From Saccharothrix tamanrassetensis (lineage in GTDB: Bacteria > Actinomycetota > Actinomycetes > Mycobacteriales > Pseudonocardiaceae): a stretch of 64,000 nt of DNA. Positions 52,283-61,099 of the stretch are shown here, one piece after another (positions within the stretch are counted from its first letter, which is position 1; each line of letters starts with the position of its first letter). The stretch is taken from NCBI RefSeq assembly GCF_014203665.1, contig NZ_JACHJN010000002.1:682001-746000 (forward strand), read 5' to 3'. A program made the position numbers and the translations under genes. The notes under the pieces were generated by a model. That model was given only the letters and a program-made list of their open reading frames with translations, was not told where the DNA came from and did not search any database.

Positions 52283-52807
52283 CTAGGCCACTTCGCGTTC
52301 GCCTTCCTCGGCCACGACGCGCAGCCGGCGCACCGACGGGCGGGCGTCGGCTTCCGGGAAGACGAACTTGCGCATCGCCCAGAACTTGACCGCGGTGGCG
52401 AGCAGCATGCCGATCACCGAGCCGCTGATGAAGTCGGCGACCTCGCTGTGCAGGTCGATCATGTGCCGCGACACGTACAGCGGCGCCAGGTTGACGCCGA
52501 TGCCGATCCCGCTGACCACGAAGAACAGCGCGGCCTCGTGGTGGCGTTCGCGACCGCCCCTGGTGTGGAAGGACCACTCGCGGCTGAGCACGTAGGACGA
52601 GATCACCGCGACCAGCACGGCGATCGCCTTGGCGGTGACCACCTTGTCCTGGAGGACGGTGAGCTTCAGGGCGTACCAGACGCCGTTGTCGATGAGGAAC
52701 GTCGTGCCGCCGACGACCGCGAACCTGATCAGCTCGCGGTGCTTGTTGATCAGGAAGCGCAGCGGTTCCGGGAGGCGGTTGAAGATCCTGCGCACGGCTG
52801 GCAGCAC
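52283..52807 (-). CDS. GtrA-family membrane protein (second of a tandem pair)
   Basis: A 174-residue paralogue of the adjacent gene: HRELIRFAVVGGTTFLIDNGVWY, AIAVLVAVISSYVLSREWSFHTRGGRERHHEAALFF (cited as SREWSFHTRGG) and a C-terminal FWAMRKFVFPEADARPSVRR. The two proteins share the blocks LPEPLR, HREL, REWSFxTRGGRERHHEAALFF and FPEADARP, and lie 72 bp apart, so they arose by tandem duplication. A GtrA-like gene (Rv3277) sits beside birA and purK in M. tuberculosis. GTG start at 52807. Confidence 0.9.
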   Translation of the reverse strand: MLPAVRRIFNRLPEPLRFLINKHRELIRFAVVGGTTFLIDNGVWYALKLTVLQDKVVTAKAIAVLVAVISSYVLSREWSFHTRGGRERHHEAALFFVVSGIGIGVNLAPLYVSRHMIDLHSEVADFISGSVIGMLLATAVKFWAMRKFVFPEADARPSVRRLRVVAEEGEREVA

Positions 52808-52842
52808 CGGGGCAGCCTACCGACGGCGTGCCGGACCGATCA

Positions 52843-55107
52843 TCAAGGGGTCCAGCACAGACCCGGCGGCAGGTGGTCGGGCCGGCCCGGCGGCCACCAC
52901 GGCAACGGCCGGCACGGCGGTTCGGTGCGCGCGGGCGGCGGCGTGGTGGTCGGTGGCGGCACGGTGGTCGTCGGGGGTGGTGTGGTCGGCGTCTCCGACG
53001 GGACGGACGGTTCGTCCGGGGGCGCCGACGGTTCGGTGGTCTCCGGCGACGTCGGTTCCGGCGTGGTGGTGGTCGTGGGCGCCGTCGTGGTCGTCACCGG
53101 CGGCGTGGTGGTGGTCGGCACCTCGGGAGGCTCGGGCCACCCGCCCGGCGGTTCCGGCAGCTGCCCGTCGTCGGGGTGCGGCCGGATCGGCACGTCGATG
53201 CTCCGGGACGCCGTGCCGAGGGTCGCGGTGACGGTGACGTTCCCGCCCCGGAACGGCAGGCCGAACGCCCACACCGACAGCCGGAACGCCTCGCCGCGCT
53301 CCAGCGGTTGCCTGCACACGATCCGGTGCGAGGTGCGGGAGCAGTCCGGTCGCAGCGCGACGATCGCGATGTGCCGGTCGGACTCGACGACCAGCTCCAG
53401 CGTCCCGGCCCGGCCCCCGGTGTTGGTGGCCTTGATGTCCAGGCGCGGATCCCAGAAGCCGTGGTGCCGATTGCGCACCTGGAGGTCCAGGTCGTCGTCG
53501 ACGGGCTGGATCGCCACGTCCACCCGGATGTCCACGGAGATCGTGGTGCCCGCGCTGACCGTGCCGGTGATCTGCCCGCCGACCGCGTCCTGCCCGGCGC
53601 GCAGCCGGAACACGAAGGTCGCGGCACCGCCGGGTGCCAGGCCCTGCGTGGTGACGCAGGTGATCGCGCCCTCGCCGGCCGGGCAGTCCACGGTCTGGTC
53701 GCCGGCACCGTCGATCCGCACCAGCCGTGCGCCGGCCAGCGAGGCTCCCGGCCCCACCGACCGCACACCCGGCGGCAGGGTCAGCGACGCGTTGGCGGGC
53801 GACGACGTCGTGCCGCCGGTGTTGCGCACCGTGATCGGCAGCGAGACGGGCGGCGAGCCGGGTGTCAGCGTGAAGCCGCTGGGCACCGTCGGCACGAGCA
53901 CCGGAGGGTCGGGTGTGGGCTCGGGCTCGGGTTCCGGCTCCGGCTCGGGCGCCGGTTCCGGCTGTGGTTGCGGTGGCACCGGTTCCGGCTCGGTGGTCGG
54001 CGCCGGGGTGGTGGTCGACGGGTCCTGCGTGGTGGTCGGCGGGTCCTGGGTCGGCGGTGGCGGCAGCGCCGGCACGGACGGCTGCGTGGTCTGGGTGGCC
54101 GACGTCGCGGGCGGCACGGTCTGCGCGGCGGGCACCCGGGGATCGCCGTCTGAGGCCAGGCCGAGGGCCACCGCGATCACCAGCGCCGCCGCCGAGGCGG
54201 CTCCGATGAAGAGTTGCCGGGGTGCGGAGGTGGCCGCGCCGGCGGCGCCACCGGCTCCCGCGCCCGCTCCCACGGCCACCGCGGTCGCGACCTTCGCGGT
54301 GGACACCGTCGCGGCCAGGTAGCCGGAGGCGCCCACGCCCAGCACCAGCGGTGCGATGAACGCGCGCAGAGCGCCGTTCACGTCGGCCAGTTCGGCGGCC
54401 AGTGCGCGGCAGTCCGCGCACTCGTCCAGGTGCGCTTCGACCTGGGTGGTCTCCCGCTTGGACAGCCCGCCGCGGGTCCACGCGCCCAGCCGGTCGGCGG
54501 TGGCGCGGCAGCGTTCGGGGGTGGCCTCGGCCAGGTGCACCTGGAGGTACGCCTGGCGCAGGCCCTCGCGGGCCCGGTAGGCCAGCGCGGACACGCCGTT
54601 CGCGGTCAGCCCGAGCAGCGGCGCGACCTCGGCGGGCGACTGGCCCTCGATCTCGGTGTGCCAGAGCACGGTCTGCCAGCGCTCGGGCAGCCGGGCGAAC
54701 GCCTTCGCGGCCAGCGACCGCTCCAGGCCGGCCACGGCGGTGTCCCGGAACGGCACGGACGTCGCCTCGGCCGCGCCGGGGACGGCGGTGATGTCGTCGG
54801 AGAGGTCGACCTTCTTGTCCCGCCGGGTCTTGTCGTAGGCGGTGTGCCGCAGCGCGGTGAGCAGGTAGGCGCGGAACGCCGCGTCCGGCCCGCGTCCCGC
54901 GCGCAGGGTGTCCAGCACCTTGGCGAACGCGTCGGAGACCAGGTCGTCGGCCTCGGCGGACGAGCGGGCGAGCTGGCGGGCCAGGTTGTAGGCGGCGCCG
55001 ACGTGGCGTTCGTAGAGCTGCCCGTAGGCATCGATCGCCCCTCCGCGCACGGAGTCGATCAGCTCCGCGTCGCTCGGTCCCCGGACGTCGGCAGGAACGG
55101 TCGCCAC
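52843..55107 (-). CDS. ECF sigma factor fused to zinc-finger, membrane and extracellular domains
   Basis: A 754-residue single polypeptide. Residues 1-175: ECF sigma factor with region 2 (YGQLYERHVGAAYNLARQLARSSAEADDLVSDAFAKVL, cited as AEADDLVSDAFAKVL) and region 4 (LPERWQTVLWHTEIEGQSPAEVA, LTANGVSALAYRAREGLR). Residues 185-240: anti-sigma-type zinc finger HxxxCxxC (HLDECADC). Then Ala/Gly-rich membrane-compatible segments (LVLGVGASGYLAATVSTAKVATAVAVG; LFIGAASAAALVIAVALGL). The outer part has a Pro/Thr/Glu-Pro linker, CARDB-like beta modules with Cys pairs, and a second Thr/Pro-rich tail. The GTG start has AGAGGGG. A sigma factor tethered to the membrane would need release or act in place. 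Confidence 0.88.
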   Translation of the reverse strand: MATVPADVRGPSDAELIDSVRGGAIDAYGQLYERHVGAAYNLARQLARSSAEADDLVSDAFAKVLDTLRAGRGPDAAFRAYLLTALRHTAYDKTRRDKKVDLSDDITAVPGAAEATSVPFRDTAVAGLERSLAAKAFARLPERWQTVLWHTEIEGQSPAEVAPLLGLTANGVSALAYRAREGLRQAYLQVHLAEATPERCRATADRLGAWTRGGLSKRETTQVEAHLDECADCRALAAELADVNGALRAFIAPLVLGVGASGYLAATVSTAKVATAVAVGAGAGAGGAAGAATSAPRQLFIGAASAAALVIAVALGLASDGDPRVPAAQTVPPATSATQTTQPSVPALPPPPTQDPPTTTQDPSTTTPAPTTEPEPVPPQPQPEPAPEPEPEPEPEPTPDPPVLVPTVPSGFTLTPGSPPVSLPITVRNTGGTTSSPANASLTLPPGVRSVGPGASLAGARLVRIDGAGDQTVDCPAGEGAITCVTTQGLAPGGAATFVFRLRAGQDAVGGQITGTVSAGTTISVDIRVDVAIQPVDDDLDLQVRNRHHGFWDPRLDIKATNTGGRAGTLELVVESDRHIAIVALRPDCSRTSHRIVCRQPLERGEAFRLSVWAFGLPFRGGNVTVTATLGTASRSIDVPIRPHPDDGQLPEPPGGWPEPPEVPTTTTPPVTTTTAPTTTTTPEPTSPETTEPSAPPDEPSVPSETPTTPPPTTTVPPPTTTPPPARTEPPCRPLPWWPPGRPDHLPPGLCWTP

Positions 55108-55186
55108 GTGTTTCCCCTCTCGCGCGCCCAGTCTGACCTACCGGGTAGCGGACCGTCACCCGGAACCCCCCGACTGTGTCGGCGGA

Positions 55187-56089
55187 GTGCCGTCATGGAT
55201 GAGTGCCGGCGACGTCCCGTATGCGGAACCCCAGGTCGAGGGAGGCATCCGGGTGGGTGTGCGGGAAGTGGCCGCCGGCGAGGCCGGCAATCCGGCGGCA
55301 GCGCGGCGCCCTGGCGCGGAGCAAGCCGTCCGCGGGCTGAGATCGAGGTGGCGGACCGCCACCACGGCGGCCGGTTGGCCGTTCCCGGCCGACTGGCCGT
55401 CGAACGAGGTGGACGAGGTCTGCGCGGCGGTGCTGGACACCGCCGACCCCGCCCCCGCGCTGCACCGGTTGGGCGCCGCGCGGGCCGAGGCGGGCGCCAC
55501 CCTGGCGGAGACGCTGCTGGACCTGGCCGCGCTGCACGCGGTGATGGCCGAGCCGCCGGGCTCGACCGGCATCGTGTCGCCGAACATCGACGCCACCCCG
55601 GCGTGGATGCTCCGGGCGACCGCGCTGGGCTGGGGCGAGGTGATGAGCGAGCAGGCGGCGAACTGCGCCGCCGACAACCCGCTGACCGGCCTGGCGACCG
55701 GGGCGTACCTGCGGACCAGGTTGCGCGAGGTGTACGCGGAGGCGCGCACCGCGGGCCGGCAGGACCACGTGCTGGTGCTGGTCGCGCTGGACCTGAGCCG
55801 GACGTCCGGCTGGTCCCGGGTGGTGGCGATGACGCTGCTCGCGGACGCGTTGCGGGAGGTCTTCGACGCCGGCCAGACCATCGCGTCCATCGGCCCGTCG
55901 GTGGCCGCCGTGCTGCTCAGGCGCGACGACCGCCTGCACCGGGCGGTGACGAACCTGCGCCTGCTGACCACCCACCGGCTCGCGGTGGACCCGCACGTCG
56001 CGCCGACCGGCCCGGCGGAGGTTTGGCTGGAGGAGCTTCCGGCCACCTATGAGCAGGCCGCGGAATTGATCGCCGACCTCGGGCGCTGA
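55187..56089 (+). CDS. Degenerate GGDEF-like protein
   Basis: About 300 residues from GTG 55187; the ATG at 55199 and later GTGs are alternatives, and the first 50 residues look poorly conserved. The C-terminal 160 residues follow the diguanylate cyclase fold: ADNPLTGLATGAYLRTRLREVYAEA (the DxLTGLxNRxxL element), VLVLVALDL (substrate strand, LDL kept), ADALREVFDAGQTIASIG, then PSVAAVLLRRDD where an active enzyme has GGDEF. The signature GGDEF is absent, so it should not make cyclic di-GMP; it may bind nucleotide or act as a sensor. Divergent from the fused sigma-factor gene. Confidence 0.65.
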   Translation: MPSWMSAGDVPYAEPQVEGGIRVGVREVAAGEAGNPAAARRPGAEQAVRGLRSRWRTATTAAGWPFPADWPSNEVDEVCAAVLDTADPAPALHRLGAARAEAGATLAETLLDLAALHAVMAEPPGSTGIVSPNIDATPAWMLRATALGWGEVMSEQAANCAADNPLTGLATGAYLRTRLREVYAEARTAGRQDHVLVLVALDLSRTSGWSRVVAMTLLADALREVFDAGQTIASIGPSVAAVLLRRDDRLHRAVTNLRLLTTHRLAVDPHVAPTGPAEVWLEELPATYEQAAELIADLGR

Positions 56090-56130
56090 CGTACCCCCTG
56101 TCCAGCGTCCGCTCGACCCCTTCCCCCCGG

Positions 56131-56163
56131 AGACCCGCGACGTACCCCCGACGTCGCGGGTCT
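56131..56163. terminator. Rho-independent-type bidirectional terminator
   Basis: AGACCCGCGACGT (56131-56143) and ACGTCGCGGGTCT (56151-56163) form a perfect 13-bp stem with a seven-base loop, followed on the plus strand by TGTCCTTT. It separates the GGDEF-like gene from the convergent lipoprotein gene. Confidence 0.8.
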
Positions 56164-56170
56164 TGTCCTT

Positions 56171-56773
56171 TCACCGGTAGGCGACCGCGACGGCGACGTG
56201 GTCGACCGCTGAGCCGGGGCCGCGCGACAGCCACACGGTCCAGGTGTCGTGCGTCCGGTCGATCCCGCCCCGCACCACCCCGCCGGACGGGTGGTCGTAG
56301 TCGGTCGAAAAGCACTCCATCCGGTGAACGCCGTCGTTGTGCGGCGTGCCGCCCGACACCGAACGCGTCGTGCACACCTCGCCGTTGGTCAGCCGGAGCA
56401 TCCACGGCTCCGCCTCCGCGACGGGAGGCGACCGGGTGGGCAGTGGTGCCGGCAGCCGCACCTCGTAGCTGAGGTCGGGGCTGTCCGGGCACGTGGCCGC
56501 GGGTGCGGTGGGGTGGGCCACGCACGGGTCGTGCAGGGTGTCGCCGACAGCCGGGTCCTCCCCTTCGAGCCGGCACAGCCAGGCGTCCGGGCGCCGCACC
56601 ACCTCGGACGGGGTGTCGCAGACGCCGCGTCGTCCGACCTGCCTGGCCGCGGGGTTGTCCCACCACGGCGCGTACTCCCGCACCTCGGTCGGCGGCACCC
56701 GCCGGGGCGCGGACGTCTCGACCACGGTCGTGCACGACACGGTCAGCAGCAGGGGCAGGACGGCTGCGGGCAA
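56171..56773 (-). CDS. Putative lipoprotein, function unknown
   Basis: About 200 residues. The N-terminus has a lipoprotein-type signal (AAVLPLLLTVSCTTVV) with the lipobox Cys, and the mature part has at least six Cys (GVCDTP, WLCRLEG, DPCVAH, ATCPDS, EVCTTR, MECFST) that could form disulfides, plus WTVWLSRG near the end. A TTG is the only start codon in the right place; in-frame upstream codons are Arg-rich but contain no ATG/GTG, so the true start is uncertain. No family recognised. Confidence 0.6.
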   Translation of the reverse strand: MPAAVLPLLLTVSCTTVVETSAPRRVPPTEVREYAPWWDNPAARQVGRRGVCDTPSEVVRRPDAWLCRLEGEDPAVGDTLHDPCVAHPTAPAATCPDSPDLSYEVRLPAPLPTRSPPVAEAEPWMLRLTNGEVCTTRSVSGGTPHNDGVHRMECFSTDYDHPSGGVVRGGIDRTHDTWTVWLSRGPGSAVDHVAVAVAYR

Positions 56774-56924
56774 GCGTCTGATGGCGTCGATGCGCCGGAT
56801 CCTCGCGCATCGCGAACGCGAGCGACATGCACATCTGCGGCCACGCGGATCGGGTGTTTGACAGCCGGAGTCCAGTGATGGTTCGCTACTGTCTTAGTTG
56901 ACCAGAACAATTTGGAGGCGTCCG

Positions 56925-57362
56925 GTGGAGTTCCGCATCGACCGGTCCAGCGGCCTCCCGGCGTACCTCCAGCTCGTCCGGCAGGTCCGGGAGGCCCTGC
57001 GGCTCGGCTGGCTGGAGCCGGGGGACCGGCTGCCGACCGTGCGCGACGTGGTGGCGGGCAGCGGCGTCAACGCCAACACCGTGCTCAAGGCCTACCGCGA
57101 GCTCGAACTGTCCGGCCTGGTCGAGGCGCGCCAGGGCTCGGGCACGTTCGTGAAGGCCGGGCTCGGCTCGACCGACCCCGAGGTGATGAACGCGCTCAGA
57201 TCGCGGCTCGCCGTCTGGGTGCGGGAGGCGCGGGAAGCGGGTCTGGACGCGGAGGACATCGACGCGCTGGTGCGCTCGGTGTTGGCCGTCGACGGTGATC
57301 GGGCAGCCGCCGGTGGTGCCGGCGGGCAGACGAACGAGGGGGAAGGGGTGGCGGTCCGATGA
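56925..57362 (+). CDS. GntR-family (YtrA-type) transcriptional regulator
   Basis: A 145-residue regulator. It begins VEFRIDRSSGLPAYLQLVRQVREALRLGWLEPGDRLPTVRDV, cited by its parts LPAYLQL and PGDRLPTVRDV, with winged helix VNANTVLKAYRELELSGLVEARQGSGTFV. The short C-terminal helix instead of an effector domain is characteristic of the YtrA subfamily, which usually regulates an adjacent ABC transporter. It has GGAGG (56912-56916) before the GTG and overlaps the ATPase gene by 4 bp. Confidence 0.92.
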   Translation: MEFRIDRSSGLPAYLQLVRQVREALRLGWLEPGDRLPTVRDVVAGSGVNANTVLKAYRELELSGLVEARQGSGTFVKAGLGSTDPEVMNALRSRLAVWVREAREAGLDAEDIDALVRSVLAVDGDRAAAGGAGGQTNEGEGVAVR

Positions 57363-58237
57363 CCACTACCGTCACGGAACCGGTGGAGGACACCGCCGCC
57401 GCAGCGGTGCACGCGCAGGCCCTGGGCAAGCGCTACCGGAACAAGTGGGCGTTGCGCGAGTGCACGTTCGACCTGCCCGCCGGCCGGGTCGCCGCCCTGG
57501 TGGGCGCGAACGGCGCGGGCAAGACGACGCTGATGAGCGTGCTCGCGGGCCTGCTCGACGCGGACGAGGGGTCGGCGGGCACCTCGGGCCGGGTCGCGTT
57601 CGTGTCCCAGGAGAAGCCGGTCTACCGGCACTTCACCGCCGCCGACATGCTGCGCCTGGGCGCGCACCTCAACGTGGTGTGGGACCAGGCGCGCGCGGTG
57701 CGCTGGCTGGACCGGTTCGAGATCCCGCTGGACAAGGCGTGCGGCAAGCTGTCCGGCGGCCAGCAGGCGCAGGTGGCGTTCGCGCTGGCCATCGGCTCCC
57801 GGCCGACCGTGCTGATGCTGGACGAGCCGCTGGCCAACCTGGACCCGCTGGCCCGCCGCGAGGTGACCGCCGAGCTGCTCGGCGAGGTGGAGGAGACCGG
57901 CATGACGGTCCTGCTGTCCACCCACGTGGTGGCGGAGCTGGGCGGCGTCGCGGACTACCTGCTGCTGCTCGCGCACGGCCGGCTGCTGGCCGGGGGAGAC
58001 CTGGACGAGCTGCTCGCCCGGCACGTGACCTACCTCGGCCCGAGGTCCGACACCCCGCCCGCGCTGGGCGAGGTGGTGGAGGCCAGGCACCGCGGCAACC
58101 AGTCCACGTTCCTGGTGAAGCTGCCGGAGGGGCAGCCCCGGCCGGTGGTCGCCGGGCAGTGGACCGAACGGCCCGTCACGTTGGAGGACTACGTGCTCGC
58201 GCAGCTCGCGGCAACCAGGAAGGGGCTCGGCGCATGA
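57359..58237 (+). CDS. ABC transporter ATP-binding protein
   Basis: A 292-residue ATPase. Walker A is GANGAGKTT, the Q-loop is VSQEKPVY, signature LSGGQQAQVAFALAIG, Walker B VLMLDEPLANLD and H-loop LLSTHV. A C-terminal extension of about 75 residues follows. It is most similar in layout to YtrB/BcrA-type exporters. It is encoded between the YtrA-type regulator and one permease, each joined by ATGA overlaps, so the three form one operon likely induced by an envelope-active compound. Confidence 0.93.
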   Translation: MTTTVTEPVEDTAAAAVHAQALGKRYRNKWALRECTFDLPAGRVAALVGANGAGKTTLMSVLAGLLDADEGSAGTSGRVAFVSQEKPVYRHFTAADMLRLGAHLNVVWDQARAVRWLDRFEIPLDKACGKLSGGQQAQVAFALAIGSRPTVLMLDEPLANLDPLARREVTAELLGEVEETGMTVLLSTHVVAELGGVADYLLLLAHGRLLAGGDLDELLARHVTYLGPRSDTPPALGEVVEARHRGNQSTFLVKLPEGQPRPVVAGQWTERPVTLEDYVLAQLAATRKGLGA

Positions 58238-59229
58238 CCGTCACCATGACCACCCCGGTGGTGCGTCGCACCAAGGTCGGCTGGGGCGACCTGCTGTGGC
58301 TGACCTGGCGGCAGCACCGCTGGCTGCTCGGCGGGCTCGCCGCGGTCGTGGCGCTCGCGGTCCTGTCGTGCCTGGTCATGGCGTGGACCGTGGACTCGAC
58401 CGGCACGTCCCGGCACGACTTCCTGTTCCTGGGCGGGTTCAACGGGGCGACCCAGCTGGTGTCGATGCTGCCCATGGCGTTCGGCGGGGTCATCGCGGTG
58501 TTCTGGGCCGCGCCGCTGCTGGCGCGGGAATACGAGCAGAAGACCAACGTCGTGGTGTGGAGCCAGGACGTCACGCCGATCCGGTGGCTGGTCGGCAAGG
58601 TGGTGCTGCTCGGCGTGCCCGCGGTGGGCCTGGCGGCGGCACTCGGCTCGGCCGTGCTGACCGCGCAGCACGCGATCAACTCGACGACCGAGGGCTACCT
58701 GCCGTTCCGGCCGTTCCAGGCCGAGTCCTTCGAGGCCGCGCCGCTGGTGCAGATCGGGTACGCCGCGTTCGGGTTCGCCCTCGGCCTGGCGGCCGGCGCG
58801 ATCACCCGGCGCGTCGTGCTGTCGATGGGGCTGACGCTCGGCCTGTACGTCGTGGTGCGCGGCGTGGTCGGCATCCTGTGGCGGCCGTACTTCCAGACGC
58901 CGCTGCGGCAGATGGAGCCGTACGGCGTGCGGGAGAACTCGACCATGTGGAGCGACCCCGACGACCTGACCATGCGCGTCACGAGCGGCTACGCGGACGC
59001 GGCCGGCAACGAGATCGAGTTCCCGCGCGACTGCGCGCGGTCCTACGACACCAACGACGGGTTCCAGAACTGCGTGAGGGACCACGGGATCGTCAACACC
59101 TTCCGGGACTACCAGCCCGCGGACCGCCTGGTGTCGTTCCAGCTGTTCGAGTTCGCGGTGTTCGGACTGCTGGCCGCCGGACTCCTGGCGTTGACCTACG
59201 TGTGGGTGCGCCGGGCGCACCGAGCCTGA
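58234..59229 (+). CDS. ABC transporter permease
   Basis: A 331-residue membrane protein with six predicted helices (WLLGGLAAVVALAVLSCLVMAW, MLPMAFGGVIAVFWAAPLLA, VVLLGVPAVGLAAALGSAVL, IGYAAFGFALGLAAGAITRRVV, MGLTLGLYVVVRGVVGILW and a final FAVFGLLAAGLLALTYVWV). After helix 1 there is a short outer loop, and between helices 5 and 6 a longer outer loop of about 100 residues with Cys pair DCARS/NCVRD. It is a single-subunit permease of the ABC-2 type partnered with the adjacent ATPase. Confidence 0.9.
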   Translation: MTVTMTTPVVRRTKVGWGDLLWLTWRQHRWLLGGLAAVVALAVLSCLVMAWTVDSTGTSRHDFLFLGGFNGATQLVSMLPMAFGGVIAVFWAAPLLAREYEQKTNVVVWSQDVTPIRWLVGKVVLLGVPAVGLAAALGSAVLTAQHAINSTTEGYLPFRPFQAESFEAAPLVQIGYAAFGFALGLAAGAITRRVVLSMGLTLGLYVVVRGVVGILWRPYFQTPLRQMEPYGVRENSTMWSDPDDLTMRVTSGYADAAGNEIEFPRDCARSYDTNDGFQNCVRDHGIVNTFRDYQPADRLVSFQLFEFAVFGLLAAGLLALTYVWVRRAHRA

Positions 59230-59267
59230 AAGCCCGGGTCCTTCGCTTCCGCGATCGACCTCGCCGA

Positions 59268-59313
59268 GGGAGGTTTCGCGCGCTTCGGGGGCGTGCGAAG
59301 CCTCCCTGTTTTT
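59268..59313 (+). terminator. Rho-independent terminator
   Basis: GGGAGGTTTCGC (59268-59279) pairs with GCGAAGCCTCCC (59295-59306), 12 bp with one G-U, followed at once by TGTTTTT (59307-59313). It closes the GntR-ABC operon before purK. It is the most canonical terminator in the window. Confidence 0.9.
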
Positions 59314-59318
59314 GCAGG

Positions 59319-59334
59319 TAGGATCTGCTTCCCG
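59319..59334 (+). promoter_or_regulatory. -10 element for a leaderless purK transcript
   Basis: TAGGAT (59319-59324), a near-consensus -10, ends nine bases before the GTG start of purK (59334), and there is no Shine-Dalgarno. Transcription would begin at or next to the start codon. Confidence 0.6.
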
Positions 59335-60517
59335 TGGACTCCCGAACTCGTCTCCCGGTCGTCGGCATGATCGGCGGCGGCCAACTCGCCCGCATGACGC
59401 ACCAGGCGGCCATCCCGCTGGGCCAGTCGCTGCGGGTGCTCGCCGAGTCGGACTCCGACCCCGCCGCCCTCGTCGCGCGGGACGTCGAGCTGGGCAAGCA
59501 CACCGACCTGGACGCGCTGCGGGCGTTCGCCAAGGCCTGCGACGTGTTGACGTTCGACCACGAGCACGTGCCGCAGGAGCACCTCAAGGCCCTGGTCGCG
59601 GACGGCGTGAAGGTGCACCCCGGCCCGGAGGCCCTGGAGCACGCGCAGGACAAGCTGGTCATGCGGGTGAAGCTGGCCGAGCTGGGCCTGCCGGTGCCGC
59701 CGTTCAGCGCGGTGCTGGAGACGGCGGACGTGCTGCGGTTCGGTGCGCTGCACGGGTGGCCGTGCGTGCTGAAGGCGGTGCGCGGCGGGTACGACGGGCG
59801 CGGCGTGTGGATGCTGAACACGCCGCAGAGCGCGCAGCGCGTGGTGCCCGAGCTGCTCGCCGCCGGCACGCCGCTGATGGTGGAGCAGTGCGTGCCGATG
59901 CGGCGTGAGCTGGCCGCCCTGGTGGCGCGCTCGCCGTTCGGGCAGGGCGCGGCGTGGCCCCTGGTGCAGACCGTGCAGCAGAACGGGATCTGCGTCGAAG
60001 TCCTCGCGCCGGCCCCCGACACCACCGGTGAGGAGGCGCAGCAGCTGGCGCTGCGGGTCGCCGCCGAGCTGGGCGTCGTGGGGCTGCTGGCCGTCGAGCT
60101 GTTCGAGACCGCGGACGGCCTGGTGGTCAACGAGCTGGCGATGCGCCCGCACAACTCCGGCCACTGGACCATCGAGGGCGCGCGCACCTCCCAGTTCGAG
60201 CAGCACCTCAGGGCCGTGCTGGACTACCCGCTCGGCGCGACCGACCTGGTCGCGCCGGCCGTCGTGATGGCGAACGTGCTGGGCGCGGCGGACGCGCCCG
60301 ACATGGGGCCCGACGAGCGGCTGCACCACCTGTTCGCCCGGTTCCCCGACGCGCACGTGCACCTGTACGGCAAGGCGGAGCGGCCGGGACGCAAGATCGG
60401 CCACGTGACGCTGCTCGGGGAGCGGATGGACCAGGTGCGGGAGCGGGCGCGGCTCGCCGCGCACTGGCTGTCCGACGGCGTGTGGCTGGACGGGTACGAC
60501 ATCCACGGAGGACAGCA

Positions 60518-60521
<4 letters not shown>
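59334..60521 (+). CDS. purK: N5-carboxyaminoimidazole ribonucleotide synthase
   Basis: A 395-residue ATP-grasp enzyme that makes N5-CAIR from AIR, ATP and bicarbonate in purine synthesis. Motifs: [36 protein letters not shown]-grasp [27 protein letters not shown], and the late [30 protein letters not shown], cited as [12 protein letters not shown], a hallmark of PurK. The GTG start is leaderless. purE overlaps by GTGA. Confidence 0.95.
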
Positions 60522-61006
<485 letters not shown>

Positions 61007-61099
61007 CCGGTCTCAGCCCTGTTGCCGACGGCACAGGGGTGGAACCGGTGAACGCGCGCTAACATCTCGGTAGCAGGCCCTACCGGGAGGTAACTTAAC

